This document shows, piece by piece, positions 17,445 to 25,419 of a DNA stretch of 64,000 nucleotides. This stretch comes from Celeribacter naphthalenivorans. Lineage in GTDB: Bacteria > Pseudomonadota > Alphaproteobacteria > Rhodobacterales > Rhodobacteraceae. A model generated the notes under the pieces. That model was not told where the DNA came from. It saw only the letters and a list, made by a program, of their open reading frames with translations, and did no database searches. Where the stretch lies: assembly GCF_020524585.1 (NCBI RefSeq), contig NZ_JAIVLK010000003.1, forward strand, positions 124,001-188,000. The letters run 5' to 3'. Position 1 is the first letter of the stretch; each line of letters opens with the position of its first letter. The position numbers and the translations under genes were made by a program.

Positions 17445-18737
17445 ATGGTCGACATCGCCACCCGCGTCTACAATCACAAATGGAAGATCGACCCGATCGT
17501 CCGCTCCCTGATCGACACGGATTTCTACAAGCTGCTGATGTGCCAATCGGTGTTCCGTAATCGTCCGGACACCACGGTCACCTTTTCCCTCATCAACCGC
17601 TCGAAAGACATTCGCCTGGCCGAGATGATCGACGAGGGCGAGCTGCGCGAACAGCTTGACCATGTGCGGTCCCTGTCCCTGAAACGTGGCGAGAGCACCT
17701 GGATGCGCGGCAACACGTTTTATGGCAAACGCCAGATGTTCCGCTCGGATTTCATGGAGTGGTTCGAAAACCTGCGCCTTCCGGCCTATCAGCTTGAAAA
17801 GCGGGACGGTCAATATGAGCTGACCTTCGAGGGCAGCTGGCCCGAGGTGATGCTCTGGGAAATTCCCGCGCTGTCGATCCTGATGGAGCTGCGCTCGCGC
17901 GCCGTGCTTGGGCCGATGAAGAAATTCGAGCTTCAGGTGCTCTATGCCCGCGCGATGACCAAGCTTTGGGAAAAGGTGAAACAGTTGCAGCCGCTCGACG
18001 GCCTCAAGATCGCCGATTTCGGCACCCGGCGGCGGCACTCCTACCTCTGGCAGGACTGGTGCGTTCAGGCCATGGTCGAGGGGCTTGGCAATAAGTTCAC
18101 CGGCACTTCGAATTGCCATATCGCCATGAAGCGCGATCTGGAAGCGGTCGGCACCAATGCGCATGAATTGCCCATGGTCTATTCCGCCTTGGCCCAAGAC
18201 GATGCCGCACTGGCCGCCGCGCCCTATGATGTGCTGCGTGACTGGCACGAGGAGCACTCCGGCAACCTGCGGATCATCCTGCCGGACACCTATGGCACCA
18301 AAGGATTCCTCGATCGCGCCCCCGATTGGCTCGCGGGCTGGACCGGCATCCGCATCGACTCTGGCGATCCCGCGACCGGTGCTGAGGTGGCGATTGACTG
18401 GTGGAAAGCGCGTGGCGAAGACCCGACGAAAAAGCTCGTCATCTTCTCGGACGGCTTGGACACGGACAAAATCATCGAGCTGCACAACCAGTTCAAAGGC
18501 CGGGTGAAGACCTCCTTCGGCTGGGGCACTTTGCTCACCAACGACTTCCGCGGCCTGACCCCGGACGACGCGCTGGCGCCCTTTTCACTGGTCTGCAAGG
18601 CAATCTCTGCCAATGGCAATCCGACGGTGAAGCTGTCTGATAACCCGAAGAAAGCGATGGGGCCGGTGGAAGAGATCGAGCGGTATAAGCGGGTGTTTGG
18701 GGTTGGCGAGCAGGAGGCGATGGAGGTTGTGGTTTGA
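17445..18737 (+). CDS. pncB: Nicotinate phosphoribosyltransferase
   Basis: Converts nicotinate and PRPP, with ATP hydrolysis, to nicotinate mononucleotide in the Preiss-Handler pathway. The 430-residue protein matches the bacterial PncB length and carries SLIDTDFYKLLMCQ at the N-terminus, the FGTRRRHS motif near 195 with the histidine that is phosphorylated in the family, FTGTSNC near 220 and RIDSGDP near 304. The ATG at 17445 begins the usual N-terminus. It completes the pathway started by pncA two genes upstream. Its stop is followed by the low-GC insertion described below. Confidence 0.95.
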   Translation: MVDIATRVYNHKWKIDPIVRSLIDTDFYKLLMCQSVFRNRPDTTVTFSLINRSKDIRLAEMIDEGELREQLDHVRSLSLKRGESTWMRGNTFYGKRQMFRSDFMEWFENLRLPAYQLEKRDGQYELTFEGSWPEVMLWEIPALSILMELRSRAVLGPMKKFELQVLYARAMTKLWEKVKQLQPLDGLKIADFGTRRRHSYLWQDWCVQAMVEGLGNKFTGTSNCHIAMKRDLEAVGTNAHELPMVYSALAQDDAALAAAPYDVLRDWHEEHSGNLRIILPDTYGTKGFLDRAPDWLAGWTGIRIDSGDPATGAEVAIDWWKARGEDPTKKLVIFSDGLDTDKIIELHNQFKGRVKTSFGWGTLLTNDFRGLTPDDALAPFSLVCKAISANGNPTVKLSDNPKKAMGPVEEIERYKRVFGVGEQEAMEVVV

Positions 18738-18753
18738 GTTATAAAAGATCACG

Positions 18754-18768
18754 TTATTCGTCGAATAA
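18754..18768. promoter_or_regulatory. 15-bp palindrome before the DUF262-HNH gene
   Basis: TTATTCG T CGAATAA is a perfect palindrome around a central T, ending 12 bp before the ATG at 18781 and just inside the AT-rich region. It could be an operator for control of the restriction-like gene or the footprint of an insertion. The assignment is inferred. Confidence 0.4.
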
Positions 18769-18780
18769 TAGGGCTATTTA

Positions 18781-20162
18781 ATGAAATCGAACTTAGAAAA
18801 ATACTCTGTCAAAACGCTTATTGAGTTAAGGCAGAACAAAATGCTTGTTGTAAATGACGAGTATCAACGCGGTGCGGTATGGTCAGCAGATCAAAAGAAG
18901 AAGCTAATAGACTCTATGCTTCGCGGTTACCCGATACCTATCTTATATCTGCATAAAATCAGTCGCAAAGTTGGTCTCTTGAGCCGAGATGATCTTGAGA
19001 TCATCGACGGACAACAGAGACTTAACGCGATTTACGAGTTTGTTGAGGGTGCATTCGAGCTTTACAATCCGAAAACTGATTTAGAAAAAGCAAAATTTCC
19101 CGCCTTTATTCGAGATCAATTCTGTGATTGGGGGGGGGGAAAAGGTTTTCAGAACTTTCTAGCGAACGCCAAAAGGAGTTCTTAAGTTCAGAGCTCATTG
19201 TTGCTGAAATTGAAAGCGACGATGAGAGTGAAGCGAGAGACCTGTTTGTTCGCCTCCAAGGCGGTTCTGCACTAAATGCCCAAGAACGACGTGATGCGTG
19301 GCCGGGAGGCTTCACCGACTTCATTCTAACCGTCGGAGGCAAACCAACAATTGCAAAATATCCTGGTCATCGCTTTTTCACCGAGATTTTGAAAATGAAG
19401 CCTAGCAATGACCGAGGAAAAACACGCCAGCTTGCTGCCCAAATCTATATGCTATTTGATGCAGCCCGCAAGCAAGATGGACTACATCTCTGCGACATTA
19501 AGGCCTCAAGTATTAATGATTTTTACTACGACAATCTGGATTTTGACAAAGATGAAGACATTGCGCGGTCCTTCGATGCTGTACTGAAAAAGCTTTCAGA
19601 TCTAATATCAAATGCAAATCTTCCTAAACTTCGCGGCCATGATGCAATTCATGCCGTGCTTCTCGTAGATGCACTGCAAAGAAATTACGCCGCAGGTTGG
19701 GAGGCACATTTCACAAACGCATTATCAAATTTCATGGGACAGTTGGCTGAGGGGAAGAAGTTGAATGACCGAGGCGAATATTCGGACTACTGGTCAGAAT
19801 ATGGACAACGGACTCGTGTAAACTCCGATACTAAGGACAGCATTTCCCGCCGTCATAAATTCTATGTGGAAAAAATGACCGGAGACATTCCAAACCTCAG
19901 GATTAAGGATCAAATACGTTTATTCTCCAATGACGATAAACGAGTTCTCTTCGAGCGTCAGGAAGGGAGGTGTCAAGTTTGCAAAGAGCCTGTCAAGTTT
20001 GACGAACTAGAAATTCATCATATCGTACCTCATTCCCTAGGAGGTAAAACAGAATTACAGAACGGTGCGATTGTTCATCCTGACTGCCACCCAAAAAGCC
20101 AGGAGGCAGTCGCAAACTTTCAAGTAGACATCGCAACAAGAAACATTTTGAAGGATATCTAA
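18781..20162 (+). pseudogene. DUF262-HNH restriction-like nuclease, frameshifted at a poly-G tract
   Basis: Two overlapping reading frames make one gene of about 458 codons. The first 117 residues are a DUF262 (GmrS/ParB-like) domain with EYQRGAVWSADQ, IDSMLRGYPIPI and the nucleotide-binding motif IDGQQRLNAIYEF (75-87). A run of 10 G at 19130-19139 puts the reading out of frame, and a stop follows at 19183. Eight or eleven G would join it to the second frame (ELIVAEIE, LFVRLQGGSALNAQERRDA), which ends with an HNH nuclease motif: CQVC, EIHHIVPHSLGG and HPDCH. DUF262-nuclease fusions act as antiphage modification-dependent enzymes. GC content is much lower than the flanks, indicating transfer. 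The tract may be a phase-variable switch, a fixed mutation or a read error. Confidence 0.8.
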
Positions 20163-20575
20163 TCCACCTTCCCCCGCAACTTCTTAACCTCACTCCGCTC
20201 CTTCTTCGCCTTGATCCGTCGCTCCACGCTGCCCTTCGTCGGTTTCGTCTTGATCCGACGTTTCGGCTTTTCCGTGGCTTTCCGCACCAATTCTGCCAGC
20301 CGTTCCCGCGCGATCTCTCTATTCCGCGCCTGCGAGCGGGTTTCTTCGACCTGAATGACGACGGCGCCTTCCTTGGTCCAGCGACGTCCGGCGAGACGAC
20401 GTAGCCGGTTCTTCACAGGTTCGGGCAAATTAGGAGAGCGGGCGGCCTCGAAGCGAAGCTCGACCGCCGTCGAGACCTTGTTCACGTTCTGCCCGCCGGG
20501 GCCCGACGAGCGGACAAACTGCTCGGTCAGTTCCCAATCGGCGAGGGTGATTTGATCTGTGACGGTCAAGGGCAT
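20159..20575 (-). CDS. arfB: ArfB-type ribosome rescue peptidyl-tRNA hydrolase
   Basis: A 138-residue stop-codon-independent release factor-like protein that frees ribosomes stalled at message ends. The GGQ motif lies in SSGPGGQNVNKVSTAVELRF near residue 20-40, and the C-terminus is a basic tail (KPKRRIKTKPTKGSVERRIKAKKERSEVKK) that binds the mRNA channel in E. coli YaeJ. The ATG at 20575 is preferred; a TTG at 20593 would add six residues, and neither has a strong ribosome site. Its stop codon overlaps the stop of the convergent DUF262-HNH gene by two bases. A terminator-like hairpin lies 27 bp before the start. Confidence 0.9.
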   Translation of the reverse strand: MPLTVTDQITLADWELTEQFVRSSGPGGQNVNKVSTAVELRFEAARSPNLPEPVKNRLRRLAGRRWTKEGAVVIQVEETRSQARNREIARERLAELVRKATEKPKRRIKTKPTKGSVERRIKAKKERSEVKKLRGKVD

Positions 20576-20590
20576 GGTGAACAGATACCG

Positions 20591-20623
20591 CAAAAGGAAA
20601 AGGGCTGCCAGATAGAGCAGCCC
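20591..20623 (-). terminator. Terminator-like hairpin directly upstream of arfB
   Basis: On the minus strand GGGCTGC / GCAGCCC forms a 7-bp stem with an 8-nt loop followed by TTTTCCTTTTG. It can end transcription of the mini-ORF unit or yhhQ, but it leaves under 30 bp for an arfB promoter, so it may act as an attenuator in the arfB leader. Confidence 0.65.
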
Positions 20624-20691
20624 TCCGAGATCTCAGGAGATGGGGTCAGTTAGGACACCCAATCAGGAGTGTTTCACACTAGATTTTTCCT

Positions 20692-20748
20692 CTAGGTGGC
20701 GGCCCCCCCGACTGTCTTGACCTCGCTCTCCAACATCACTCTAGACAC
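20692..20748 (-). CDS. 18-codon ORF with an extreme Shine-Dalgarno sequence
   Basis: Translation from GTG at 20748 gives MSRVMLESEVKTVGGAAT and a TAG stop. Just upstream, GAAAGGAGGTGGTCCAG (20749-20765 region) is complementary to the alphaproteobacterial 16S rRNA 3' end over about 16 positions with one G-U pair, far more than usual. The 3' part shows further structure: CTAGA / TCTAG around the stop codon, GTGT / ACAC just after, and the strong hairpin at 20591-20623. The unit lies alone in the 225-bp gap between yhhQ and arfB. It may be a small protein gene, a leader peptide for arfB, or a structured small RNA. I do not recognise the peptide. Confidence 0.45.
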   Translation of the reverse strand: MSRVMLESEVKTVGGAAT

Positions 20749-20765
20749 TGGACCACCTCCTTTCG
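20749..20765 (-). promoter_or_regulatory. Extended anti-16S (Shine-Dalgarno) sequence
   Basis: The minus strand reads GAAAGGAGGTGGTCCAG. The 16S rRNA 3' end of alphaproteobacteria ends in CUGGAUCACCUCCUUUC, so pairing is continuous with a single G-U wobble. The GGAGG core sits 7 nt before the GTG start of the 18-codon ORF. Confidence 0.6.
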
Positions 20766-20818
20766 ATGAATTGCCGATAAGATGATGGTGCCACAGATTT
20801 GGTATATAGCAAGTTAAT

Positions 20819-21460
20819 TCATACCATACGTGCCGTGAGGCGCCCAACAATTAGGCGGAAAGGGACTAGAGCGATCAATGCGAGAGCGAATTTTAGACCC
20901 CAATCGGCCACAGCAAGCGAAATCCAGAGCGGAACAGGATGGCCAAACAAGAGGAAGGGCACGGCGTCCCAGGCCCAGGACACTTCCATATCGGCATTTT
21001 CGCCGAAGACGTGGATGCTTTGCGAAAACGCGATGGTGAAGAAAATCGCGGTATCGAGCGCGGAGCCGATGAGCGACGAGGTAAAGGGCGCTTTCCACCA
21101 CGAGCCATCGCGCATCCGGTCAAAGACGAAGACGTCGACAAGCTGGGCGATCAGAAAGGCGGTGGCAGACCCCACGGCGACACGCAGAGCGACGGCCTGA
21201 TAGGTGAACCCATCACCTTGCAGCGTGATCTGCGTGCCGATGAGGCTACAGACGATGCCGGCAACAAAGCCCGCGAAGATGACTTTGCGCGCGGATTTGA
21301 CGCCATAGACGCGGTTCATCACATCGGTGACGAGGAAGGCGAAAGGATAGGTGAAGGCACCCCAGGTCAAGAGCCCATCGAAGAGCAGGAACTGAACGAG
21401 GATGTTGGAGGCCACAACAATGGCGGCCATGGCAAGAATGCCAAGAAGAAGCTGTTTCAT
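20819..21460 (-). CDS. yhhQ: Queuosine precursor transporter YhhQ
   Basis: A 213-residue inner-membrane protein with about six helices, of the COG1738 VUT/QPTR family that imports queuosine precursors (preQ0/preQ1) for tRNA modification. Family features include the NILVQFLLFDGLLTWGAFTYPFAFLVTDVMNRVYG block near residues 15-50 and the SLIGSALDTAIFFTIAF helix. The ATG at 21460 gives the usual short N-terminus; an earlier in-frame start at 21493 would lie inside the putative riboswitch. The leader carries a preQ1-I-like fold, which fits both the transported compound and the gene. Confidence 0.9.
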   Translation of the reverse strand: MKQLLLGILAMAAIVVASNILVQFLLFDGLLTWGAFTYPFAFLVTDVMNRVYGVKSARKVIFAGFVAGIVCSLIGTQITLQGDGFTYQAVALRVAVGSATAFLIAQLVDVFVFDRMRDGSWWKAPFTSSLIGSALDTAIFFTIAFSQSIHVFGENADMEVSWAWDAVPFLLFGHPVPLWISLAVADWGLKFALALIALVPFRLIVGRLTARMV

Positions 21461-21466
21461 GATGTA

Positions 21467-21498
21467 CCCGTTTTTTATCGAAGGTGACGGCAACTCGG
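21467..21498 (-). promoter_or_regulatory. Candidate preQ1-I riboswitch upstream of yhhQ
   Basis: The 32-nt element ends six bases before the ATG. Stem P1 is CGAG (21497-21494) with the opposite strand at 21482-21479 (one G-U pair). A UUG loop follows, then CCGU (21490-21487), which can pair with ACGG in the tail (21471-21468) to form the H-type pseudoknot. The tail AUAAAAAAC matches the class I consensus exactly, and a cytosine (21483) precedes P1 as the ligand-reading base. Ligand binding would hide the GGG near the start codon and lower translation. P1 is short, so the call rests on motif order and gene context. Confidence 0.55.
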
Positions 21499-21552
21499 CC
21501 CCATTGTGGGGCGACGCGGCGGTCTAACCCCCGCCGGATCACAAATCAAGCG

Positions 21553-22431
21553 TTATTCGATGACGCGATACTCGACGAATTCGGTGCGCTGGAAGAAACG
21601 GAAGTTGTCGTCCGAGACCATCGTGAGGCGAATGCCTTCGTCATCGGCCCAGACCGCAATGCCTTCGAGGTTGTCATGAGTCGCGGTCAAAGTGCGCAAC
21701 AGCGTGACCTCGTTTTCCGGTCCATCCGAGCCGATATCAAAGCGCCGCACACGGGAGGCAAAGCCCAGCCCCATGAACCAGCGCTCCAAAAGATAGAGCC
21801 GACCATCCGGCCCGATGTCGAGACCGACGGGTAGGAAATCCGTGTCCTGATCGCGCGGGATGGACCATGAGTTGTCCCATTCCCCGCCCGAGAAACGATA
21901 CAAGGGAAAGGGGCGTCCAACGGCCCCCGAGCGCTCCGGCAGAGTGTAGATCGTACCGGCATCATCGATGGCCAGCCCCTCAAGCGAAGAGTTGTTTTGC
22001 ATCGAGGCGAAATCAGGGTGCTTGGGCAGGTCCACAAGACGCCCTGTGTCCAGATCAAGCTGCGCCACCCTGTGATTGGCCTCAAAGCTCACATAGGCCT
22101 GACCGTCATTTGAAATCGCGATGCCTTCGGAGTCGTCGCTATATTGCGGCAAAGGCCCACCATCCTCGGCGACCAGCTTAACTGCGGCGTCGAGAGAAAC
22201 GGCCGAGACGACCCCCTCTTTGCCACGCGTCAGATGTCCCATGAAATAATGCGCACGATCTGACAGGGCGACGAATTGCGTTCCGTCTTCCGACAGCTCA
22301 AGTCCCGACAGCCCTCCAACGAGAGGATTGTCGGAAACCCATGTGTAAGACCCCAGATAGCGCGCCTCGACGGCCAGCGCCGGATCAAAGGACAGGCTCG
22401 CGATCAGCGCGAGGACAAGACGGCGGAGCAT
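21553..22431 (-). CDS. Exported esterase-like/phytase-like beta-propeller protein
   Basis: A 292-residue protein with a signal peptide ([23 protein letters not shown], cleavage probably after ALA). The mature part is a beta-propeller of the esterase-like, phytase-related family: repeated [53 protein letters not shown] and DNLEGIAVW blocks, with acidic residues placed for calcium. It should be periplasmic. The ATG at 22431 overlaps the mepA 3' end by 28 bases, suggesting coupled translation; a longer start would run far into mepA. Substrate is unknown. Confidence 0.78.
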   Translation of the reverse strand: MLRRLVLALIASLSFDPALAVEARYLGSYTWVSDNPLVGGLSGLELSEDGTQFVALSDRAHYFMGHLTRGKEGVVSAVSLDAAVKLVAEDGGPLPQYSDDSEGIAISNDGQAYVSFEANHRVAQLDLDTGRLVDLPKHPDFASMQNNSSLEGLAIDDAGTIYTLPERSGAVGRPFPLYRFSGGEWDNSWSIPRDQDTDFLPVGLDIGPDGRLYLLERWFMGLGFASRVRRFDIGSDGPENEVTLLRTLTATHDNLEGIAVWADDEGIRLTMVSDDNFRFFQRTEFVEYRVIE

Positions 22432-23306
22432 TGAGCAGGCAAACTCGCAAGCGTGATCGGAGGTTTGGGTTTCGCCGGTTTGGCATTCGGGTCCGGCGGC
22501 GGCGGGTTCAGGATGTTGCTCACCCACTCCTGCGCATCGGCACAGCCATCGCCCGGCGGCGGCGCGGCCTGATCGACACAGGTTTTATCGCCGCGCGGAC
22601 AGTTCAGCCGCACATGGAAATGGTAGTGATGCCCCCACCACGGACGCACCTTGCGCAGCCAGCTTTTGTCGCCTTTTTCGTCATTGCACATCTGTACCTT
22701 GGCACCGGGGAAGACGAAAATCCGCGCCACACGCGGGTCGGAGGCGGCGGCTTTGATGATCTCGTGATGCTGACGCGTCCAGCTTCCGTTCGTATAGGCG
22801 CCGGAAGAGCGCTGCATCGAGATCGACGACAGGCTCTCACGTTCGGCACGGCTCAGGTCCAGTCGCGTCGCGGGCAGCATCCAGATGTCGGCATCCAAGC
22901 CGATCTGATGGCTCGCGTGACCCGACGACATCGGACCACCACGGGGCTGACTCATGTCACCAATATAAAGCCCGTTCCAGCCGGGCTGAGCGGCGGCTTT
23001 GCGCGACAGGTCTTCGAGAAAATCGACCAAGACCGGCTGGCCCCAGTTGCGGTTGCGGGACAGGCGCATGGCCTGCCAAGTCGCGCCATTCTCCGGCAAA
23101 GCAACCGCGCCCGCCAGACAGCCTTGGGAATAGCTGCCAAAGGATTCAGGCGTTTGCGAGGACGGCAAGGCGACAGGTCCGAACAGCTCCTTGGCCGGGC
23201 GGTGATCCGAGGAGGACACCGAGACTTTTGGAGGCGGGTTGCTGTCCCCACCGCCGATGCAGGCGGCGAGTGTTGCGACCAAAGCCAAGCTCAACCATTT
23301 ACGCAT
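22404..23306 (-). CDS. mepA: Penicillin-insensitive murein endopeptidase, lipoprotein
   Basis: A 300-residue peptidase M74 family enzyme that cuts D-Ala-mDAP crosslinks in peptidoglycan. The N-terminus [19 protein letters not shown] has a lipobox with Cys16, so the protein is probably lipid-anchored, unlike soluble E. coli MepA. Zinc and catalytic motifs are visible: [18 protein letters not shown] near residue 130 and [17 protein letters not shown] near 223. The start overlaps the MFS gene stop by 8 bases and its end overlaps the esterase-like gene, so all three are likely one operon. Confidence 0.92.
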   Translation of the reverse strand: MRKWLSLALVATLAACIGGGDSNPPPKVSVSSSDHRPAKELFGPVALPSSQTPESFGSYSQGCLAGAVALPENGATWQAMRLSRNRNWGQPVLVDFLEDLSRKAAAQPGWNGLYIGDMSQPRGGPMSSGHASHQIGLDADIWMLPATRLDLSRAERESLSSISMQRSSGAYTNGSWTRQHHEIIKAAASDPRVARIFVFPGAKVQMCNDEKGDKSWLRKVRPWWGHHYHFHVRLNCPRGDKTCVDQAAPPPGDGCADAQEWVSNILNPPPPDPNAKPAKPKPPITLASLPAQCSAVLSSR

Positions 23307-24681
23307 TTTCAGAAACCTTTGTACCCTCGGGATTGACCCAAGCTAGCAGCACCAGCCCCAGAATGAAAAGGGCGATAAGCGGAGTGATGCCGAGGCGTTG
23401 GGAATTGCTCAAATCAGAGACCAAAGCGATCAGCGCAGGCGCCAAAAATGTCGTCGCCTTGCCCGAAAGCGCAAAGAGGCCGAAGGCTTCGGTCATGCGC
23501 TCGGGATCGGCCTGACGCACCATCATCGTGCGGGACGCAGATTGGATCACACCAGAGACCGCGCCCAACACAGCGCCGCAGATATAGAATGCAATATCCG
23601 GCAGTTTGCTTCCGGCTTCGACCGGCGTGAACAGCACGCTTTCGCGGGTGATCGTCAGGATCACGAGGCAGACGGAGACCAGAACGAGGATGCAGAAAAT
23701 GATCACCGGTTTCGGGCCGAATTTCTGATCCGCAATGCCGCCGAAATAGGTGAAAACAGCGCCGGTGAAGGCCGCAAGAATGCCGAAGACGCCGATTTGC
23801 ACAACGCTCCATTCCAGCGCCCCCAGCGCATAGATGCCCCCAAAGGTGAACACGCCATTGAGCGCATCGCGGTAAAACATCGAGGCCCCGAGATAGGCAA
23901 AGAGAGATTGCCGTTTCGGCAGGGTTTTCAGCGTCTTGATCAGATCGCTCATCCCCTTGCGCACAGCACGGCCCATCGGCAGGCTTGCGGCCTTTGGCTC
24001 GCGCACCCAGAGGAAAAACGGCACCATGGAGATCACGAACCACAGCGCCACGAAGGGGCCAACAAAGCGCGTGCCTTCGCGGGTCTCCGGGTCAAGGCCG
24101 AACAGAGGTGCCGCACCCAAAAGCGTCACGCCCGAGGCATTTTCGGCAAAGAGCAACAGCATGATCACCAATGCGATGATGCCGCCCACATAGCCCCAGG
24201 CCCAGCCATTGCCGGAGATTTTGCCAATCTCTTCGCGCGAGCCCAAGGCGGGCAAAAGCGCATTGGTGAAAATCGTGGTAAATTCGACCCCAATCAGGCC
24301 CAATCCAAAGAAGATCAGCACCAACAAGGTTGGAAAATCTGCGGGCGAGGCGAGCCAAAGCCCCGCAGACCCGATCACATAGAGCGTTGAAAAGAGCCAA
24401 ATCCACGGCATCCGGCGTTTGTTTTCATCGGCGATGGATCCCAAAATCGGCGCAAAAATTGCAATCGTCAGCCCCGCAGCCGTGAGACCATAGCCCCAGA
24501 TCGACTGCGCTTCGGCCTTGGCATGCGCCGCATCCATGCCGCCCGCGGTCAGATAGGCGATCACCTGTTCGGCAAAATAGGGCCCGAAAATGAAGGTCAG
24601 GATCAGCGTGTGAAAGGGCTGCGTCGCCCAATCGTACATCATCCAGCCCCAGATGCGCTTGCGATGGCTTGGCTCTGCCAT
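23299..24681 (-). CDS. MFS transporter, UMF1 (Atg22-like) family
   Basis: A 460-residue, 12-helix inner-membrane transporter. The N-terminal WMMYDWATQPFHTLILTFIFGPYF motif matches the UMF1/Atg22-like group (usually YDWANSAF), with a second-half motif FTYFGGIADQKFGPKP. The group is linked to amino-acid or peptide-related export in some organisms; the substrate here is unknown. The ATG at 24681 has AGAGGGACAGG upstream; an alternative start at 24699 would add six residues. Its stop overlaps mepA, so a link with recycling of cell-wall fragments is possible. Confidence 0.85.
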   Translation of the reverse strand: MAEPSHRKRIWGWMMYDWATQPFHTLILTFIFGPYFAEQVIAYLTAGGMDAAHAKAEAQSIWGYGLTAAGLTIAIFAPILGSIADENKRRMPWIWLFSTLYVIGSAGLWLASPADFPTLLVLIFFGLGLIGVEFTTIFTNALLPALGSREEIGKISGNGWAWGYVGGIIALVIMLLLFAENASGVTLLGAAPLFGLDPETREGTRFVGPFVALWFVISMVPFFLWVREPKAASLPMGRAVRKGMSDLIKTLKTLPKRQSLFAYLGASMFYRDALNGVFTFGGIYALGALEWSVVQIGVFGILAAFTGAVFTYFGGIADQKFGPKPVIIFCILVLVSVCLVILTITRESVLFTPVEAGSKLPDIAFYICGAVLGAVSGVIQSASRTMMVRQADPERMTEAFGLFALSGKATTFLAPALIALVSDLSNSQRLGITPLIALFILGLVLLAWVNPEGTKVSENA

Positions 24682-24755
24682 GGTCCCTGTCCCTCTCACC
24701 TCAGTTGCGGCGATAGAACAGAGAAAGCGTCACCTGCGCAACGCTTATTGCAGAG

Positions 24756-25298
24756 TTACCGTGTTGGCGGCCACGGACGTGTGTCATCCGCCGCGATCCA
24801 GTTTTGCACCCATGCAGGTAGCTCAGGGCTTTCGATCCCCGGCTCAAGCCGCTCCAAAAGCTCTTTCGGCGGCACCATCCGGCGTTTTTTGATCACCGCC
24901 CCGCGGATCAGAATGTGATTGCAGCATTCGCCCTTCTGGTCCCACATGGATTGCTCGATGTAGAGAAACTTGTCGTCGAACCCGATGGGCGTCGTGACCA
25001 TATCGACGGTCTGAAACGTCGTCACCCGCCGCCGGTAGCGCACGGAGGCCCCCGCCACCGCCATGCCATAGCCGCCCTCTTTCGCGGCCTTTGCCGTGCC
25101 ATTGCGGATCGACATCGGCACACGGCCAAGATCAAAGATTGTTAAGGTTCTGCCGTTATTAAGCTCAAGCCAAAGGTCAATGTCCCAGGGCATGCAGATA
25201 TGCCGGGAGTGATGCGGCTCGAAGAGGCCGAGTTTCGGTGCGTTGCGGATTTTCCACGCTTGGTAGAACATGCGGACGAAGGGATACATGCGCGTCAT
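24756..25298 (-). CDS. Acyl-CoA thioesterase-like protein (hotdog fold)
   Basis: About 180 residues with a 4HBT-type hotdog pattern: SRHICMPWDIDLWLELNNGRTLTIFDLGR, where the D-x-x-x-E/N-N-G block resembles the HxDxDxNxHxNN region of THEM6-like thioesterases, followed by strands VRYRRRVTTFQTVDMVTTPIGFDDKFLYIEQSMW. It is probably cytoplasmic. The start is uncertain: ATGs at 25298 and 25289 and a GTG at 25343 are all possible and none has a strong ribosome site. A 74-bp gap separates it from the MFS gene. The acyl substrate is unknown. Confidence 0.72.
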   Translation of the reverse strand: MTRMYPFVRMFYQAWKIRNAPKLGLFEPHHSRHICMPWDIDLWLELNNGRTLTIFDLGRVPMSIRNGTAKAAKEGGYGMAVAGASVRYRRRVTTFQTVDMVTTPIGFDDKFLYIEQSMWDQKGECCNHILIRGAVIKKRRMVPPKELLERLEPGIESPELPAWVQNWIAADDTRPWPPTR

Positions 25299-25419
25299 GT
25301 GTGTTGCTGCGGGCGCAAAGGTCAAGACCGGACGTTGCGGCACAAACCGTCTCGGGCTTGCGTGACGGGGATTGAGACCTTAGGTGAGACTACGACCCGA
25401 GAAACAGAGAAAGTGAACC

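Noticed and set aside
20749-20765. Plus-strand copy of the 16S rRNA 3' tail
   Set aside because: Only about 16 bases match and no rRNA sequence flanks them, so it is not an rRNA gene fragment. The match is better explained as an extended ribosome site on the minus strand.
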